From Pleurostoma richardsiae (lineage: Eukaryota > Ascomycota > Sordariomycetes > Calosphaeriales > Pleurostomataceae): a DNA stretch of 64,000 nucleotides. Positions 13,721-26,281 of the stretch are shown here, in pieces. The notes beneath the pieces were generated by a model, which searched no databases, had not been told where the DNA came from, and saw only the letters and a list, made by a program, of their open reading frames with translations. The DNA lies in NCBI GenBank assembly GCA_030052745.1, contig JANBVO010000002.1, forward strand, positions 2,232,001 through 2,296,000, written 5' to 3'. Position 1 is the first letter of the stretch, and each line of letters begins with the position of its first letter. The translations under genes and the position numbers were made by a program.

Positions 13721-14276
13721 CGTCTGAACTTCGGCGAGGAGGAGGGGGAGCCGGGCGGGCAACCTTTGCGATAGCGGAGGGCGGGAGTCGTGATGTGTTT
13801 GCCGATGGTGGGGTAGCTTCCGTCCGAGCTGCTCTTGCCCGATGTGGGGCGGCGACGGGCATTTCCCGATCAATTTCCCGACCATGGAAGTCAATCCGTA
13901 CCGTTGTACTCCGTACATATCCAAGGTACCTCCTGCCCGTGTTAAAGGTGACCTTAGACTTCAACGTCTGCCTTGGGGCCCGGAGCTTCACATTCACGCG
14001 TACAACATATTCTGTGGCTTGTGAAGAGACGACTTGGGACGGCAGTTCTCAGCTTTACCTTGTTAACCGTACCTCATCTCTTACATGCAGACACCAGCAC
14101 AGTTTATCCAATGTGACCTTCAAGCAGGACGAGTATTTCTAGGCTCTGTATCAGGGTATCCTCGCAGTGCTGGGATATGTGTATCACTCTCTAGCCTCTT
14201 TGAATCATCATCTGCATCTGCCATTCTTGTCACGATATCATCCTCGCCTTTTTAATAAGCATTGAGCCCTGCAATC
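13721..14276. promoter_or_regulatory. Divergent promoter of nit3 and the 845-aa gene
   Basis: 556 bp between two start codons pointing away from each other, so it holds both promoters and leaders. Next to the nit3 start it is G-rich on the plus strand (13736-13765). No specific factor site could be assigned with confidence. Confidence 0.55.
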
Positions 14277-16868
14277 ATGAACTGGACGGAAGGCAGCCTA
14301 GCCCGTCACTCTCGTGGAAGGAAAGGCAAGGAGACACTCGACCGCCAGAGACGGCATTTCGCCAAAGCACGCTCCAGTCTCCTGAATAACTCGGTCAAGA
14401 AAAGCTCACCCTCCATCTCCTTTCTGGAGCACATGCCTTCGACACACTCCCATCATTCGTCAATATCCAGTCATGTAGGTGACCCATCTTCTCCAGCTGC
14501 ACAAACTCTGAAGAGGCGTCGAACCGTCGCGTCTCACGGTGATGGACCATCAAGCCTCAGTCACTACTTCCAGTCCAGCGGATCCAAGCCGGAGACAGGC
14601 GGGACACGTAATGTGGAGGCTTTGAATGAAGAAGCTTTGGTAGCAAAGCGTCAGAAGCTCCTGCTCGAGAACGACTGGGTCGGTATATCTATGCAGAAGC
14701 CAATCCTGGTGGACTTTCCTACTCTGCGGAACTCTTCAAATACCGGGAAATGGTCTAGGATCACCACTAGCCAATACCCTCCGCGCCGGAGGATAAGGTC
14801 CTTCCATGGAGCGAAGCATGACGACATCAGGCGCAGTTTCGAAGGTCGTCATATCTCGCCTCTTCGACACGAGGACGTGAGAATCAGGGTTGGTAGCCGA
14901 GAATTACGGCTCGGGGGCAGTTCTGTCACTGCCTCTTCCAGGAAGCTACCGCCCCTCCAGGAAAGAGAGCGAGCCGTTCCGAATGTCTCCCAGAGTTCGC
15001 GCTTTGTATCGTCAAGCTCGGTTGGTAAGTTTCCTTCCTACCTCGGTCTCATCACGGGGATCTCATAGCCAATCGTAGTCGGCCCATCCCGACACCAGCA
15101 ACGGCATGGGAGCCTCGATATATCCCCAGACAACGCGAGAAAATCGGGTTCCATGCGTAATGTCGGCTCATCCCAAGAATCCTTAGACTCCAACATGATG
15201 CATGTTCTCACTTCATCCCCTCCCATTCTACAGCCTGTGCCACGCCGTGGCATACAGACGACCCTTTTATGCTCCAGCCCTGTCTTGTCCAACGAGACAA
15301 ACAGTGTTTTAGCTCGAGTCGGAGAACCAAAGCCATCACTCACGGCATCCCAGCTGGCAGAGAACGACTATTGGAAGACGATGGTGGGCCAGCCCGAGAG
15401 CAGCACTGAGTCTACCTTCTCCGGTCTTCCGCCTATTCTACGCGACATGGAGCGAGATATCACGCCTGGAGTCAGCGAAGGTGGTCACCGAGCTAAACTA
15501 GCCCTGCTGTCAGCACAGAAAGAATCAATTGCAGATGACTCTACGGGATATGCGATTTCGTCGACCGATCCGCAAGGAGCTACGTCCACGAGCCGCTCCC
15601 GGCATGCAAGCTGCGCGGATATAGGAACCGCTTCTGATGACGAAGTCCTGCTTGTAGATTCAGGCCATGACAGCTGTATAGAGATGACGAGGGCATCGGC
15701 TTTACCGCCCGGCATACTAGACTCAGCATCCTCTGAGAATAACAGTCTTGACAAAGACCTTCCTGTCCTGACTGCCGCTCCTACGGAAGGAGTAATTTCT
15801 GTAACACAACCTGGTCTAATCACCCAAAGTGATGCGATGCATCACCAGGAAAGACAGATCATGACAAACGTCGAGCTTGCCGCTCCAGCCGTCACTGGTG
15901 CTCAAGTTTCCAGAAACAAGGAGATAAGCAAGCCCGTAATTCCGCCTCCGGAAGACGAAAATGATGTGTGGAAGAGGTTTGTTTTCTCTTCCTGTGATGA
16001 CGAAGTGAAGGACGCAGTGTTTGAAGAAGCGAGAAGGGAGGCCGCTCGCAGTCTTAAACCATCGGATGCTGCAACCATCGGGGACGGCGGCTCTCGCGCA
16101 GATTGGGGTATGGACTTCCACAGTGATCGGCCTGGCGGTCTCACTTCCCGTACCATTCCACCAGAGGAGGCTTCGGCCCCAGAAACCTCTGAGAGCCATC
16201 GTGCAACACTGGGATCGTCATCGATACACTCTCGGCTTGACCTCGCATCCGAGACGATAGCCGCTCGCACAGCAATGCCGAACAGCGACTTTGAAACATC
16301 TTCGCTATCACACGTCGCAACTAAGGGGACGCCTTCACTTCCCTGTCGTACGGAGCCATCTGCCGCCACGGCGTCGTCCGAGGTGTCTCTTCCCCTGATG
16401 CTTACTCCACCCGCCATTTCGGGAAGACGACGACAGATTGTCCCCTCACAGCCAGTAGCAGAAGTACAGCATCCTCCCCCTGTCCGTCCGTGTGAACCGC
16501 CGATGGCGTCCTCGGACGCTGCGTCCCTGGCCGTAGAGTCTCCCCAGTCTCTGCTGTCCGGGGCGGAAGGGCCCCACGAGAAAGAATCCTTCAGGTTCGC
16601 CGCGCCAAAGCTCTTCATCGGCAAGCTCTCCGAGACCACCCCCGCGGAGCAACCGGCTCGACGCGCTCTGCCCCCGCCGAGGAAGACCGGGAGGGCGGGC
16701 AACAAGGCAGGGCGGGGCCGCAGGGCCAAAAGGAAGAACCAGGACGGCCGGGCGGACATCCGCAGCGTGCCGGACTTCAGCGGGGACCCTATCGAGGAGT
16801 TCAGCGAGGACCTGGACTCGGTCCGGGCGCACAAGTCGTCGCTCTTTGGGCCGCTGGAGACGGAGTGA
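14277..16868 (+). CDS. Large predicted disordered protein of unknown function
   Basis: Two exons, 14277-15024 and 15079-16868, joined by a GTAAGT donor and TAG acceptor, give 845 aa in frame. I do not recognise a catalytic domain. The N-terminus (MNWTEGSLARHSRG) is compact and basic and looks like a conserved fungal motif. It is followed by long Ser/Thr/Pro-rich stretches and a WKRF-centred segment (near 15967) with an alternating acidic/basic helix. The C-terminal part has a basic cluster (GRAGNKAGRGRRAKRKN) typical of a nuclear localisation signal, then an acidic end around PDFSGDPIEEFSEDLDSV. Composition suggests a nuclear scaffold or regulator, but that is inference only. It shares a 556-bp divergent promoter with nit3. 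Confidence 0.8.
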
Positions 16869-17605
16869 GGAGCCGCGGCGTGCTACACCTTGCGCCAACT
16901 CAACCCATCGTTGCTTATACCCACGCTTAGCTGTAGACCGACAGTGGATTGGGCCTTGTCGACGGACAGATGGCTGGCAGATTTGCTATATTGGAACACA
17001 TGTAGTTGGCATCTCATGAAGTCGCTTACATAGAAGGGAACCAAAAGGGCAGTGAATATTGCATTGTATCCGTCGACAGCCAAAGAGGTTTGCCCAGTGC
17101 CATGCCACCTTTCCTTCCCATATAGGTTTCTCACGGCCGGACAGAACTCGTAGAAGACAACCATTATATTTTCCCCTACCTACGCATTTAATGATGCGCT
17201 GCAAGAGGATACAACAGCGCCTTGTCCCAGTACCCATGCACAAAGGAGCTCCAGCAAGGGCAACACCTGCACCAGATATAAGAGAAACACCAATCTCTAT
17301 GTAGGTATATACACAAACTCGAACGAATCAACAGATAGCGCCTTGTCCGCCCAGTGACCTCATCGGTCCTAATCCGCGGCTTGATGGTCACTTATCCCGT
17401 CGCTGTCATCATGGCTTCAGCCAAAAGAGTAATATCTAGTTCCCCGGTCCGGTCTATATGGATATGATTCGCAGAAAGACGCCCCCTTAGTCAGGCCATT
17501 AAAGATATATGTACAAGCTTAAGCCCCCGGAGTTCGCCAGGGCCCTCGCTCAGCGAGGACGACGAAAGAAAGGCAAGTAGGCAAGATATCGCCCCGGATA
17601 CGCGA
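16869..17605. other. Convergent 3' flank, no gene seen
   Basis: 737 bp between two stop codons facing each other; should contain both 3' UTRs. Short TACCTAC and GTAGGTA motifs occur at about 17175 and 17302. No coding potential recognised. Confidence 0.6.
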
Positions 17606-19972
17606 TCACCGTTCGGCCGGATTCTCCCACTTGATAGGGTGTACCAGCATGCTCCTGAGACATAACCGCCCGGAGCCGCTGGGACTGCTCTCCTCGTCCC
17701 GGCCTCCACGTAGCGAGCCCTCTCCCGCCCTGCCGCCGTTGTCCCCCCGGCCATCCATCTGTGCATATCCCAGCCACCGCCGCCAAAGCAGCCCAGCGAA
17801 CTCGCTATTGTAGTACCAACTGGTGCCCTTGTGGTTGTGCTCGTTGCGCAAGTCGAAGGGGCTTCCCGATCCGCTGGTGCTTGCGTCCCTCCCGCCGTTG
17901 AAGGCAGCGTCCACAGCGTCGAGTTCCCACCGCCGGTCCAGGTACACGGGATGCGGCGCGTAGGCGGCCTTGAGCCCGTGGTGCAGCGCCATGCTGGCGG
18001 GGAACATCTCGGAGAACATACTGTGATGCATCCGGAACGTCTCCTCGTGCATGACGAGAAGTAGACGGCGTGAGAGCCGCGAAGCCGTCACGATCGCGCA
18101 GCGCCGCGGGGGCGTGGGGAAGGCAGCATCGTAACCCGTCACATCCTTCGCAAAGACCCAGCCGGACTCATCGGTGTCGAAGAGCGGGTTCAGGGTGATG
18201 AGATCGGCTTCCTCGTCGACGCCGCAGAGCGACATGTCTTCGCCGCGCTTGCAGGAGTCGGGGACGTAGCTGTACCCACGCTCCTCGGTGCGCAACGACT
18301 GTCTGCCCGAGAACACGGCCGGTCCGAAGATGGATTTGCGGCCGGAGTGGGCGGTCTCGATGCTGACGAGGTCGGTAAAGTTGTCCCAGGAGCCATGGAA
18401 TGCTGGGATGTAGTACTTCTGGGAACGCTCCCAGATCTGGACGCGGGGCTGACGGGCAGCCCAGCTTCCGATACGGTCGAAAAGCTCGTAGTAGTTGCCG
18501 ACATACCGCATATCCATCTCCCAGTTCCAAAAGTGGGCGTACTGCGGGTGAGTGACCGCGAAATGCTGCAGTGGCATGTGGGCGGAGCGGTATACGCCAT
18601 GGATGTCACCGTTTGAAGGGTTTTGAACAGCGGCGCCGAAGCGGCCCGGGTACAGGAGGCGCATCTGGGCGACGGACCACACCGTGCAGATGGAATGGAA
18701 CTCGCGGGGAACGTTGTCGTCGAGGATCCGCTGCACCGTCTCTGGGTCCGACCAAATGGGCTTGTCGTTGTCTTTAACATGCAAGAGGAAGTGCACATCG
18801 TACTCCCCGCCGGACCGCAATGCCAGCTCAGAGATCATGGCGCGGAAGTTGAGAATCGCGAGCTGCGTCCACTGGAAGCCGACGTATGTGCGCACGACCA
18901 CCGCAGTCCGCTGAAGCTTCTGCCTCTCCTCTCCTGGCAGCCTTGACTGTGAGTGGTGTTCATTGCCGCCCTGGCCACTTCTTCTCTTCCTCTCGTCCTC
19001 TTCCTCCTTCTGATCGGCATCAATGAAGCGATGGCTGTTCGCTTCATAGCAACGATTCTGCGTGTCGCCCCAGTCCACTCCTCGGTAGTCGATCTTGCCT
19101 GTCTTTTCCCAGACGTGCTCACTGCCGTGGTTCTCGGTGTCCATACCTTCTTCTGTCCCGCCTTCATCTAGGCTGTAGCCCAGCCCATACGGACCGTACC
19201 GACCCCATCTATCGAAGCAGACATCTTCTCGGAGACCCAATAGGTTGTAAGAGCCCAAGACAGGCTTTGCGACTCCTTGCGGAACGCCGTTATAGGCGTA
19301 TGAGTCCGGTACTGGGGTCTTGTTCTCCTGGTCAAGGTAGCATCTCTGCACTGGATAGTGCTTGTCCGTGTAATCGGACGACTGGTAGTCAGGCTGGGGG
19401 ACATATGGAGTGGGCGTTGGTAGCTCCGCCTTCAGTGTGATTGTGATGGGTGTCGGCTCCTTACCACCTTCAGTGGGGAACTCAGGAGTGTAAGATGAAA
19501 AGGGAACCAACGCTCTGAGGCCAATGTAGTAGGCATCAAGGCTTAGGACTCGTGTTAGCAAGTATTTCCTCCCATCGCAGCGACGGTGCCGTGGGGAGTC
19601 TCACTGAGGGTACCTGAGCCACTTGGGCATTTTGCTGTCCTGTTCCTCCTTGCTCTTATCCTCCTTCTGGCTTTCCGGCGTGATAATCTGCTGCTTGCTT
19701 CCATCCTTCTTAGGGTCTTTCCACGTTACCAGGTCCATGATCCTGCCATGATTGGCGTGGACACCCCCGGTCGAGAAGACCAAACAGAGGAGAGCAACGA
19801 TTATGACGGTCCATATTATCACCCTCCGGTACAGGCAGTGTCCCAGCAATGTCCTGACCCGGATTTTCGGCTTTGTTGACGTTGACAATGGTAATAAGTC
19901 TTCGTCTTTCTGTGACAAGAAACGAGAGAAGGACTCGGATTTGCTCCTAGGTAAGCATGAGGATCGCTCCAT
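17606..19972 (-). CDS. DUF3405 family type II membrane protein
   Basis: Two exons, 19614-19972 and 17606-19541, close in frame to 764 aa. The start is the ATG at 19972 (MERSSCLPRSKSES). One transmembrane segment lies at about residues 51-69 after a basic N-terminus, giving a type II topology usual for Golgi enzymes. The conserved core matches the fungal DUF3405 family: VRTYVGFQW, LNFRAMISELALRSGGEYDV, HFWNWEMDMRYVGNYYELF, and the acid/aromatic-rich region around SQKYYIPAFHGSWDNF. Family members are often proposed to be glycosyltransferase-like because of the paired Asp residues after Trp-Glu-Met, but I know of no proven reaction, so only Golgi/secretory location is suggested. The acceptor CTAAG is weak, though it is the one that keeps frame after the TGCTAAC branch site. 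Confidence 0.9.
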
Positions 19973-21935
19973 GGTGGAGGGGGGAAACAAATGAGTGAAG
20001 CTGTCTACGGCGCCCGGTCCGGCAAACAGCTCTGAACAATTCTATCGAAGGTTCGTCATGTATTCAAGGAAGGACTAGAACTTGAATGAAAAAAAGAGAG
20101 CTTCGCGGTGAAGATGTGTGTGCCCGTGTTAGACGGAGCAGGCGGTCTGTGGGAAAGGAAACAACAGCTGCAAAGAAGGGTTGAAAGGGATAAGATGAGC
20201 AGAAAGGTTGAGGTTTGGAGGAGAGACACACAACAAACTCTCTCTCTCTCTGTTACCCCAAGATACTGGGAATCGAAGGCAAGGGGTGTTGAAGATCGGT
20301 GGAGCCGGCCATGCCTCAGCTTGCCAGGTCCTGCAGGTGAACGAACGGACAATTGGCCAGCACCGTCATCCGCCGACTGTACTGTGCAGAGTATGAATCG
20401 ATGGAGGGTAAGGGAGTCAGTCCGCCACACACTGTGTCCATTTAGGAGCAGGTTTTGCCGGGACGCACTTGCTTGTTCGGCCAGTCTATGGGCAAGGTCT
20501 CTCCTGTACTCTTTCCATCTCGCTTCAAGTCTCGCCGTAACCCCATCGTCATAACTCGCACATATTCTTACGATCCAGAGCTGGACTTCCTTCCATCTTG
20601 GCTTTCTTCAAGCCCCAGTGCCTCACAGTCTGGCTGCTTTCCCGGAGAGACCCTTTCTGACATGATAGCTTGATGGTAAAAGCCGTGTTATGCTGAGATA
20701 CTGTGCCATGCACTTCTGTCATAACTCCAAGTCTCCCGAGGGTTACCAAGTGCGGAATCCTGCAGCGCGAACGGTAACGCCAAGGCGTGATCGGAGCAGA
20801 TCGCCATTCTGCCCCCTATCTGCCAGCCGCCCACACAGGCACGCTGAGCAGCACTCGAGTAGGAGATCGGCTCGGCTGTCTCAGGACGTCTGTCGATCCG
20901 CAAGGCTCTCAATGCCAAGAGGCGACCGCCAAGGGCACGGCTCGCTGCTGATTAGGCTCGGGGAAGCGCGCAGGGACCCTGGGAACCCCCAAAAGGTTAA
21001 CGGCGAAAGAGTGGGAGATCCCCCTCACAGCCACCCCCCGCTCCGGTTGAGCCGCTTCATGCCCGGCCAAAGCCAAGACACGGCATTGCAGATCGCAAAA
21101 CTTGAGCTGCGTCATTGGGTAGGAAATTGGCTGGGAGTTTGCTGGGATCAGGTACCCGTGGCGAACGGGTGCCTCTCACTGGCCTGAGGGCTCGGAAGGC
21201 GTATCGGTTCCACCGCGCTTCGAGAAGATCAATGGGACGGCTTGGGGAGACGACCCAGAATTGTGAAACGGGGTCCGTACTGGACGCCCCAGACACCTTG
21301 GCAACACGTTTCAAGAGAGCAGGTTTTGGAATGTAAAGTCGTCCGGACTGTGCTCCGTCGCCATGTTTGTGCTCAACTTACATACTGTATTCGGGTATTG
21401 TGACCGCTGTTCCTGTGCTCTCTCAACGATACGGTTGGCAATAATCACACAGCAGCCTTGAGCGCTGGCCCCACGGCCCCGCGATCGTCAAAAGAAAGGG
21501 ACAGCAAGCTTAAGGAGGACCCCGACGATCTGTTTATTTTACGATCCACTCTGAAAAGGGGGAATGAATGTCATCATAGCTATTCCTCCGTAATAGTCTT
21601 GGGGTTGAAGGAGGGAGCGCAAGTGTTCAAGACACAATTAACGAAGTCTTTTACCACCTTCTTGAGACTCGCCTTACCATTCAGTGTTGGATTAACAACC
21701 TCTATAAAAACAGCTCTCTAGATATGGAAAAGATGATTAGAAATACTAAATAATAACAGCTATTGGCCGTATACGCAAATGCCGCTGATGTGGTATCAAC
21801 CCCTATAGTCATTGAGAGACGCCAAAACGCAGAGAAACAACTCCAAGGCTTTTCGTCAACCTGCGTTCATCCCCGTCATGTAGCCCAACACCCCCGGATC
21901 CATTACCCGTACCAGCACCGTCGATGATTCCAAGA
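19973..21935. other. Upstream region of the DUF3405 gene and 3' flank of the MFS gene
   Basis: About 2 kb between tandem minus-strand genes. It includes a (CT)n tract at about 20238-20252 in what should be the DUF3405 leader or promoter. The open frame 20690-21187 (+) encodes a low-complexity peptide without family resemblance. No gene recognised. Confidence 0.6.
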
Positions 21936-23830
21936 TTAAGCCTCCTCTTTCCGCCTGCCTGCCTCCTCCGTCGCCGCGTCCGCGTCCGCGTCCGCGACCC
22001 TCGACGCCGCCGCCGCCCGCTTCTCCTCCTCCCTCCCCCTCGCCTCCGCGTCCCTCGCCTCGAGCTCCTCCCTGACCCTCCTCCTCTTCTCCACCCGCTG
22101 CGCCCTCCTCTTCTTATCGATCGCGTCCCGCCAGCCCTTCCCCCACCGGATCGTCGCCCACGTGCCCGCCGCGCTGGCCGCCAGGAACGCCGCGCTGATG
22201 GTCGAGAACCACCCGACGCCCACGCCCTCCACGGCCGGGAGCACGACGGCGGTGCCGGCGCACGCGAACAGGTACCGCACGAAGTAGTTGCCCGCGATGA
22301 CGTCGGACCCGCGGCTCTGCATCACGTCGAGGCAGTAGGTATTGAGGCTTGGGAAGCAGAACAGCTGCGCCACCCCCTGCAGGAACAGCGTAATCACCGC
22401 CAGCGGGATCCCGCCCACGTCCTGGTCCACGCCCCACCCGTAGACGAGCACGCACGCCGGGATCGCGATCCCCATGAACGGCAGCGCCGAGCGCATCCGG
22501 TCCTCGGGGATGCGCTGCCCGCGCCGCCGCATCTGCCGCTTGACCACGTGGTCGGCGTAGCGGCCGCCGAAGAAGGTGCCCACCAGGTAGCCGCACCCGG
22601 GCGCAAGGTAGAACAGCCCGGACTGCATGGGCGAGGTGAGGTGGAACCGCGGGTTGAGCACGTAGCGGATCGGGGTGAGCAGGCTGTACATGTTCCAGAC
22701 CAGCGAGGAGGACGCGATGCCGATGAGGAGGAGGTTGGGGTAGCGGTACAGCCGCAGGACGCGCATGGGGTTGATCAGCGACCAGAGCACCTTGGCCTTA
22801 CTCCAGCGTGTGTAGCCCTCAAGATCGTCAATCTTCTTGTGGTGGATCGTCTCCGGGAGCAGGAAGAAGGCACCCGCCACCGCGAGCCCCGCGAGGCCCG
22901 TCTGCATCCAGAAGATGACGCGCCAGGAGGTGTAAGTGACAATGATGCCGCCTAGGAAAGGGCCGAAGGCAGGCCCAACCAGCGTGCCGGAGAGGAACCA
23001 GCCCATAGCCGATCCCCTCTCTGTCGGCCTGTAGATGTCACTGTGCGTACCTGTGCGTCAGTGCTTCTGACTCACCGTGAGAGATAAGGAAAACGTAGGT
23101 GAAAGAGACATACCCAAGACAGGCGGATCCCACGAGAAGAAACGATGTTCCTTCAAAGGCCGTCAAGATCCGGAAGATGAAGAACGCTGCCAGATTCGGC
23201 GCAAGGGCCGTCCCTATGCTGCACGCGCAGAACAGCACAGCAGTTGTGAGGCTGACCTTTAGAGCAAAGTGGTGTCAGTGCTGGAAAGTCTCATGAGAAG
23301 CCATCGGTGAAGGGATGACTCACCGGCCTTCGGCCCCAGACCTCGCTCAGGGGTCCCCACACAATGGGCGAGATGCCCATGAAGAGCATGTACAGAGCAT
23401 TGGAGATATTGATGATAGTCCCCGTGGTGTCGTACGTCTTGGCCACCTCCGGCACGGCCGACAGCACGGTCGTGCTGGAGATTGGTGCCAGGAAGGAGCA
23501 GAACGACAGCAGACAGACGATGATCAGCTTGCGGTGGCTGGGGATGCGGTCGTAGACCTCGTCCGGCACCTCGATGAAGGAGCTGTAGTGCTCGACCGGG
23601 TTGTCGGGACCCAGCGACACGTGAGTCGAGATGTGGGAGAGGCGGGACCTCGTGTCATCCTCGTCGTCGGTGTCGCTGCCGCTGCCGTTGCGGCTGTGGA
23701 TCGACCCGCGCTCCTCCGTAGTGTCGCTGCTCGAGTCCCCGCCCCGCGCCGACTCTATGTCGTCGCCGGCCCGGCCACTGGGGCCGACGTCGCGGCAGGG
23801 GATGTCGTCATCCTGGACTTTTTCGTTCAT
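21936..23830 (-). CDS. MFS transporter, DHA1 drug/polyamine:proton antiporter type
   Basis: Proton-driven export of drugs or polyamines across the plasma membrane is the usual role of this subfamily (Qdr/Tpo-like). Three exons (23324-23830, 23114-23256, 21936-23040) close in frame to 584 aa. The start is ATG 23830 (MNEKVQDDD). The N-terminal cytosolic tail is acidic and Ser-rich (about residues 1-95). It is followed by the first helices, LSEVWGRRP (MFS motif A), ACLGDIYRPTERGSAMG, and the antiporter motif C region GTLVGPAFGPFLGGII. The second half has GVAQLFCFPSLNTYCLDV and the last helix around GVGWFSTISAAFLAASAAG. An unusual C-terminal tail of about 70 residues is almost all Arg/Glu/Ala and contains an Asp-Ala repeat encoded by a hexanucleotide microsatellite. 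Substrate unknown. Confidence 0.93.
21974..21996 (+). repeat. Hexanucleotide microsatellite (tccgcg)n inside the MFS gene
   Basis: About four units of a GC-rich hexamer lie in the 3' part of the transporter gene. On the coding strand they encode alternating Asp and Ala. Because the unit is six bases, unit gain or loss keeps the frame. Confidence 0.85.
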
Positions 23831-26281
23831 CACTACTACTGCTGGACAGGAAAAGGGGGGTTTTAAGTTAGGCGATATAGTAAGGATGGCATAGCAGGCG
23901 AACCGTCCTCGTCTTTCCTCGCTGACCTAATGAATTCAGGGGCATTGAAGAGAAGCTTCCTCTCGAACTAAGAGACAGAAGGGTCAAGTTTCCGCTAGAG
24001 AACTTGCCGAAAAGCAGCAGCAGCAACAAGTCAGGGGGGGAGTGAAAGGTAATTATCCAAGACCAAGGCGGCACTTTGGCAGGTTTCTCCGAAAGGACGG
24101 ACCCAGGCCAACTTTTGCATGGAATGACTGACACCCAAAAAACAGCAGAAAAACCAGACCAGAAGCGGCGGAGCGATACGCATTATCTATCTCCGGTTAG
24201 CCAGCTGGACTCCTAGCAAGGCCCTATCGACACTAGATGCCCGACAGCCCCCGCCCCCAGATCTAGCAGAGGCCGAGCATCGGTGAAGCAAGAGTGGGTG
24301 CTGGGAGACTGGCTGGCTGGCATTGCCTCCTGGGCCCTGGCGGAGCTGAGGAGCCGGGGGTGGCATTCCGGCTCGTATATTGCTCTCTACGGAACTTGCA
24401 GAGGTCGGGCAGCGGTAAAAAAGCCCTCACGGACGATCTGACCTTGGGGCGAGAGAATTCTGCAGAAAGGCCGCCGTTGGCACGGAATAACAGTCCGTTT
24501 CCGTGCTATTGCCGGGGGTGACTCCATCGCGGTTGACGCTGCCGACTGCCGCCCCCTTGCCGTGCCGACGTACGTCATGAGCTGGGCGAGACGAGACCAT
24601 CGTACTTCATCTGAGTGCTCGAACTGACTGACTGGACGTCCTCACCGCTTGAATCTCTCTCCGTCTCCGTGTCTCGGCCAAAAGGGTGTTGCTTCTGCAG
24701 CCACGAGAGCCTCGGTCGCAATCTTCCTGATTCGCGACAGCACATGTCGTGCCCCATCAGCGATCGAGAAAAACAGTCGGCACTGCACCGCTGCTGCGCT
24801 GTCAAGATAAACTTGTCCCCTGCCCTGCCCTGCCTACCCCACCCGCGCCCCGCTTTCCCCTTCCCGATGGCACCTCCGGTCCCGAATCAGCAGCCACATG
24901 ATTGGTCCGCCGCCGGCCGGGTCGCCGAGGACCGCATCGGCTCCGCCGAGTATTATGCCGGCAGAGCGAAGCCGGCCCTCCGACGTCTCGCAGCCCACCT
25001 CTAGGGGACCTTATCGGCGCCTCGATCGGCCTCCCGATACCGGGTGTTCGACTCCCACCGCCGCCAGTCCAGATAGCATATGCCTGATCGATTTGTTTTA
25101 TCTGCGGGGGAGTCGATCAAGCTCTGATCAACGTCTCGTCTTTTGATCTCCACCCCTGCTGCTGTCCAATGTCCGGGCGGATGACTCAGACACATCGGAG
25201 CCCTGGTCTGGATCTTTCCCCCGGGGATCGAGTCTAGAATGGACGTATGGGAGGCCGCATTCCTTCCCAACGCCTGTTATGCAGTTGCCAGATCGATCTG
25301 TTTCTCCGGAAAAGCAGCTTCGGAAAAGCAACTTCTCGGAAAAGCCCATATGAACAAGTCACGAGACCGGCGGCACATCTTTGCTACGTCTCCAACGTAT
25401 CTATCTCACCTCACCATTTAAAACAAGATGGGAACCAGGCAACGTACCCTGAAGGAGCGTAGGCCGTAGCGTAGAGGAATGGAAGAGAAAGGAGCTGTTG
25501 TGTTTCCTCGACAACGAAACACCACAAGGCGTCCCTTCCTCCGCCTCGTACGCGCAGTCCCTTCAGCATGGATGATACCCTGCTTGCTAGGGAGAACCAG
25601 ATAATTGGCTCAAGTCCCTCGTTAGGATCTATCCTTCATCCTTCACAAGAACACACACACAGAAGACAAGGCCAAGTATCAAGCACCGGAACCTCCTCAG
25701 TCAGCCAACAGAGAAGAGAGAGAAAACACACTCCCATTGCATTTGCCTAATTTCTCCTTGAAGCAAACTGCCTGCTAACAAACATCGGAGGTATAAAACC
25801 CGACCAGCACAGAAGAGCCGCAAACGGGGGGGCATCTCTGAGCGAAGAAGAAAAATCACAGAGATATCCACATCGTAAAAAAAGAACTTCAAGCCAAACC
25901 CGAATGTCGGGAAGAGCACGAGAGACAAACAACAAACATCAGAGGTATAGACCAGGCCTTTCAATAAAAAAGCAGAGCAAGACCCGGGGGGGATATTTCA
26001 CCTCTCTTCTGCAAACACGGCAATAAAGCCGAGGTGAGAAGGAGAACGCAGCAAGGAAAACCGCCAGTATCTCTCAAACTCCCTGATTTCGAGACGGTCA
26101 GAAGCAGAACCGCGCGCAGAAAGCCCCTCCCATCGTCGTCAGATGATATAAGACGTGCCTGCCTGCTACCGCACTCGTTGTCTCCTCACTCGGTTCCACC
26201 ATGTTACCCATACCCGCGTCTCATACACTCCTTCAAGAGATATACCCCCTTTCGCACTCAGGCAGCCATCCTCCTCCGCCA
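23831..26281. other. Upstream region of the MFS gene and 3' flank of the 426-aa gene
   Basis: About 2.4 kb between tandem minus-strand genes. The MFS promoter should lie at the left. It holds a C-run G4 motif (24817-24865, listed separately) and a 20-base direct repeat with two mismatches at 25776-25795 and 25930-25949. Between 25,600 and 26,050 the plus strand is A/G-rich. No gene recognised. Confidence 0.6.
24817..24865 (-). other. Predicted G-quadruplex / i-motif sequence
   Basis: The plus strand has seven runs of three or four C with loops of one to six bases (ccctgccctgccctgcc followed by cccc a ccc gcg cccc). The minus strand therefore fits the G-quadruplex rule with runs to spare. It lies roughly 1 kb upstream of the MFS start and could be part of its distal promoter. 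Confidence 0.6.

Noticed and set aside
12720-13997. 425-aa minus-strand frame, longer than the real omega-amidase frame
   Set aside because: It is a different phase of the same strand; the translation is Arg/Gly/Pro-rich and lacks the nitrilase motifs that the true frame has.
21924-22955. 343-aa plus-strand frame opposite the MFS gene
   Set aside because: Arg/Pro/Leu/His-rich antisense shadow of the GC-rich transporter exon.
25040-25075. Possible tRNA T-arm (gtgttcgactcccac)
   Set aside because: The required stem pairs do not form, and no D-arm, anticodon arm or acceptor partner is found upstream.
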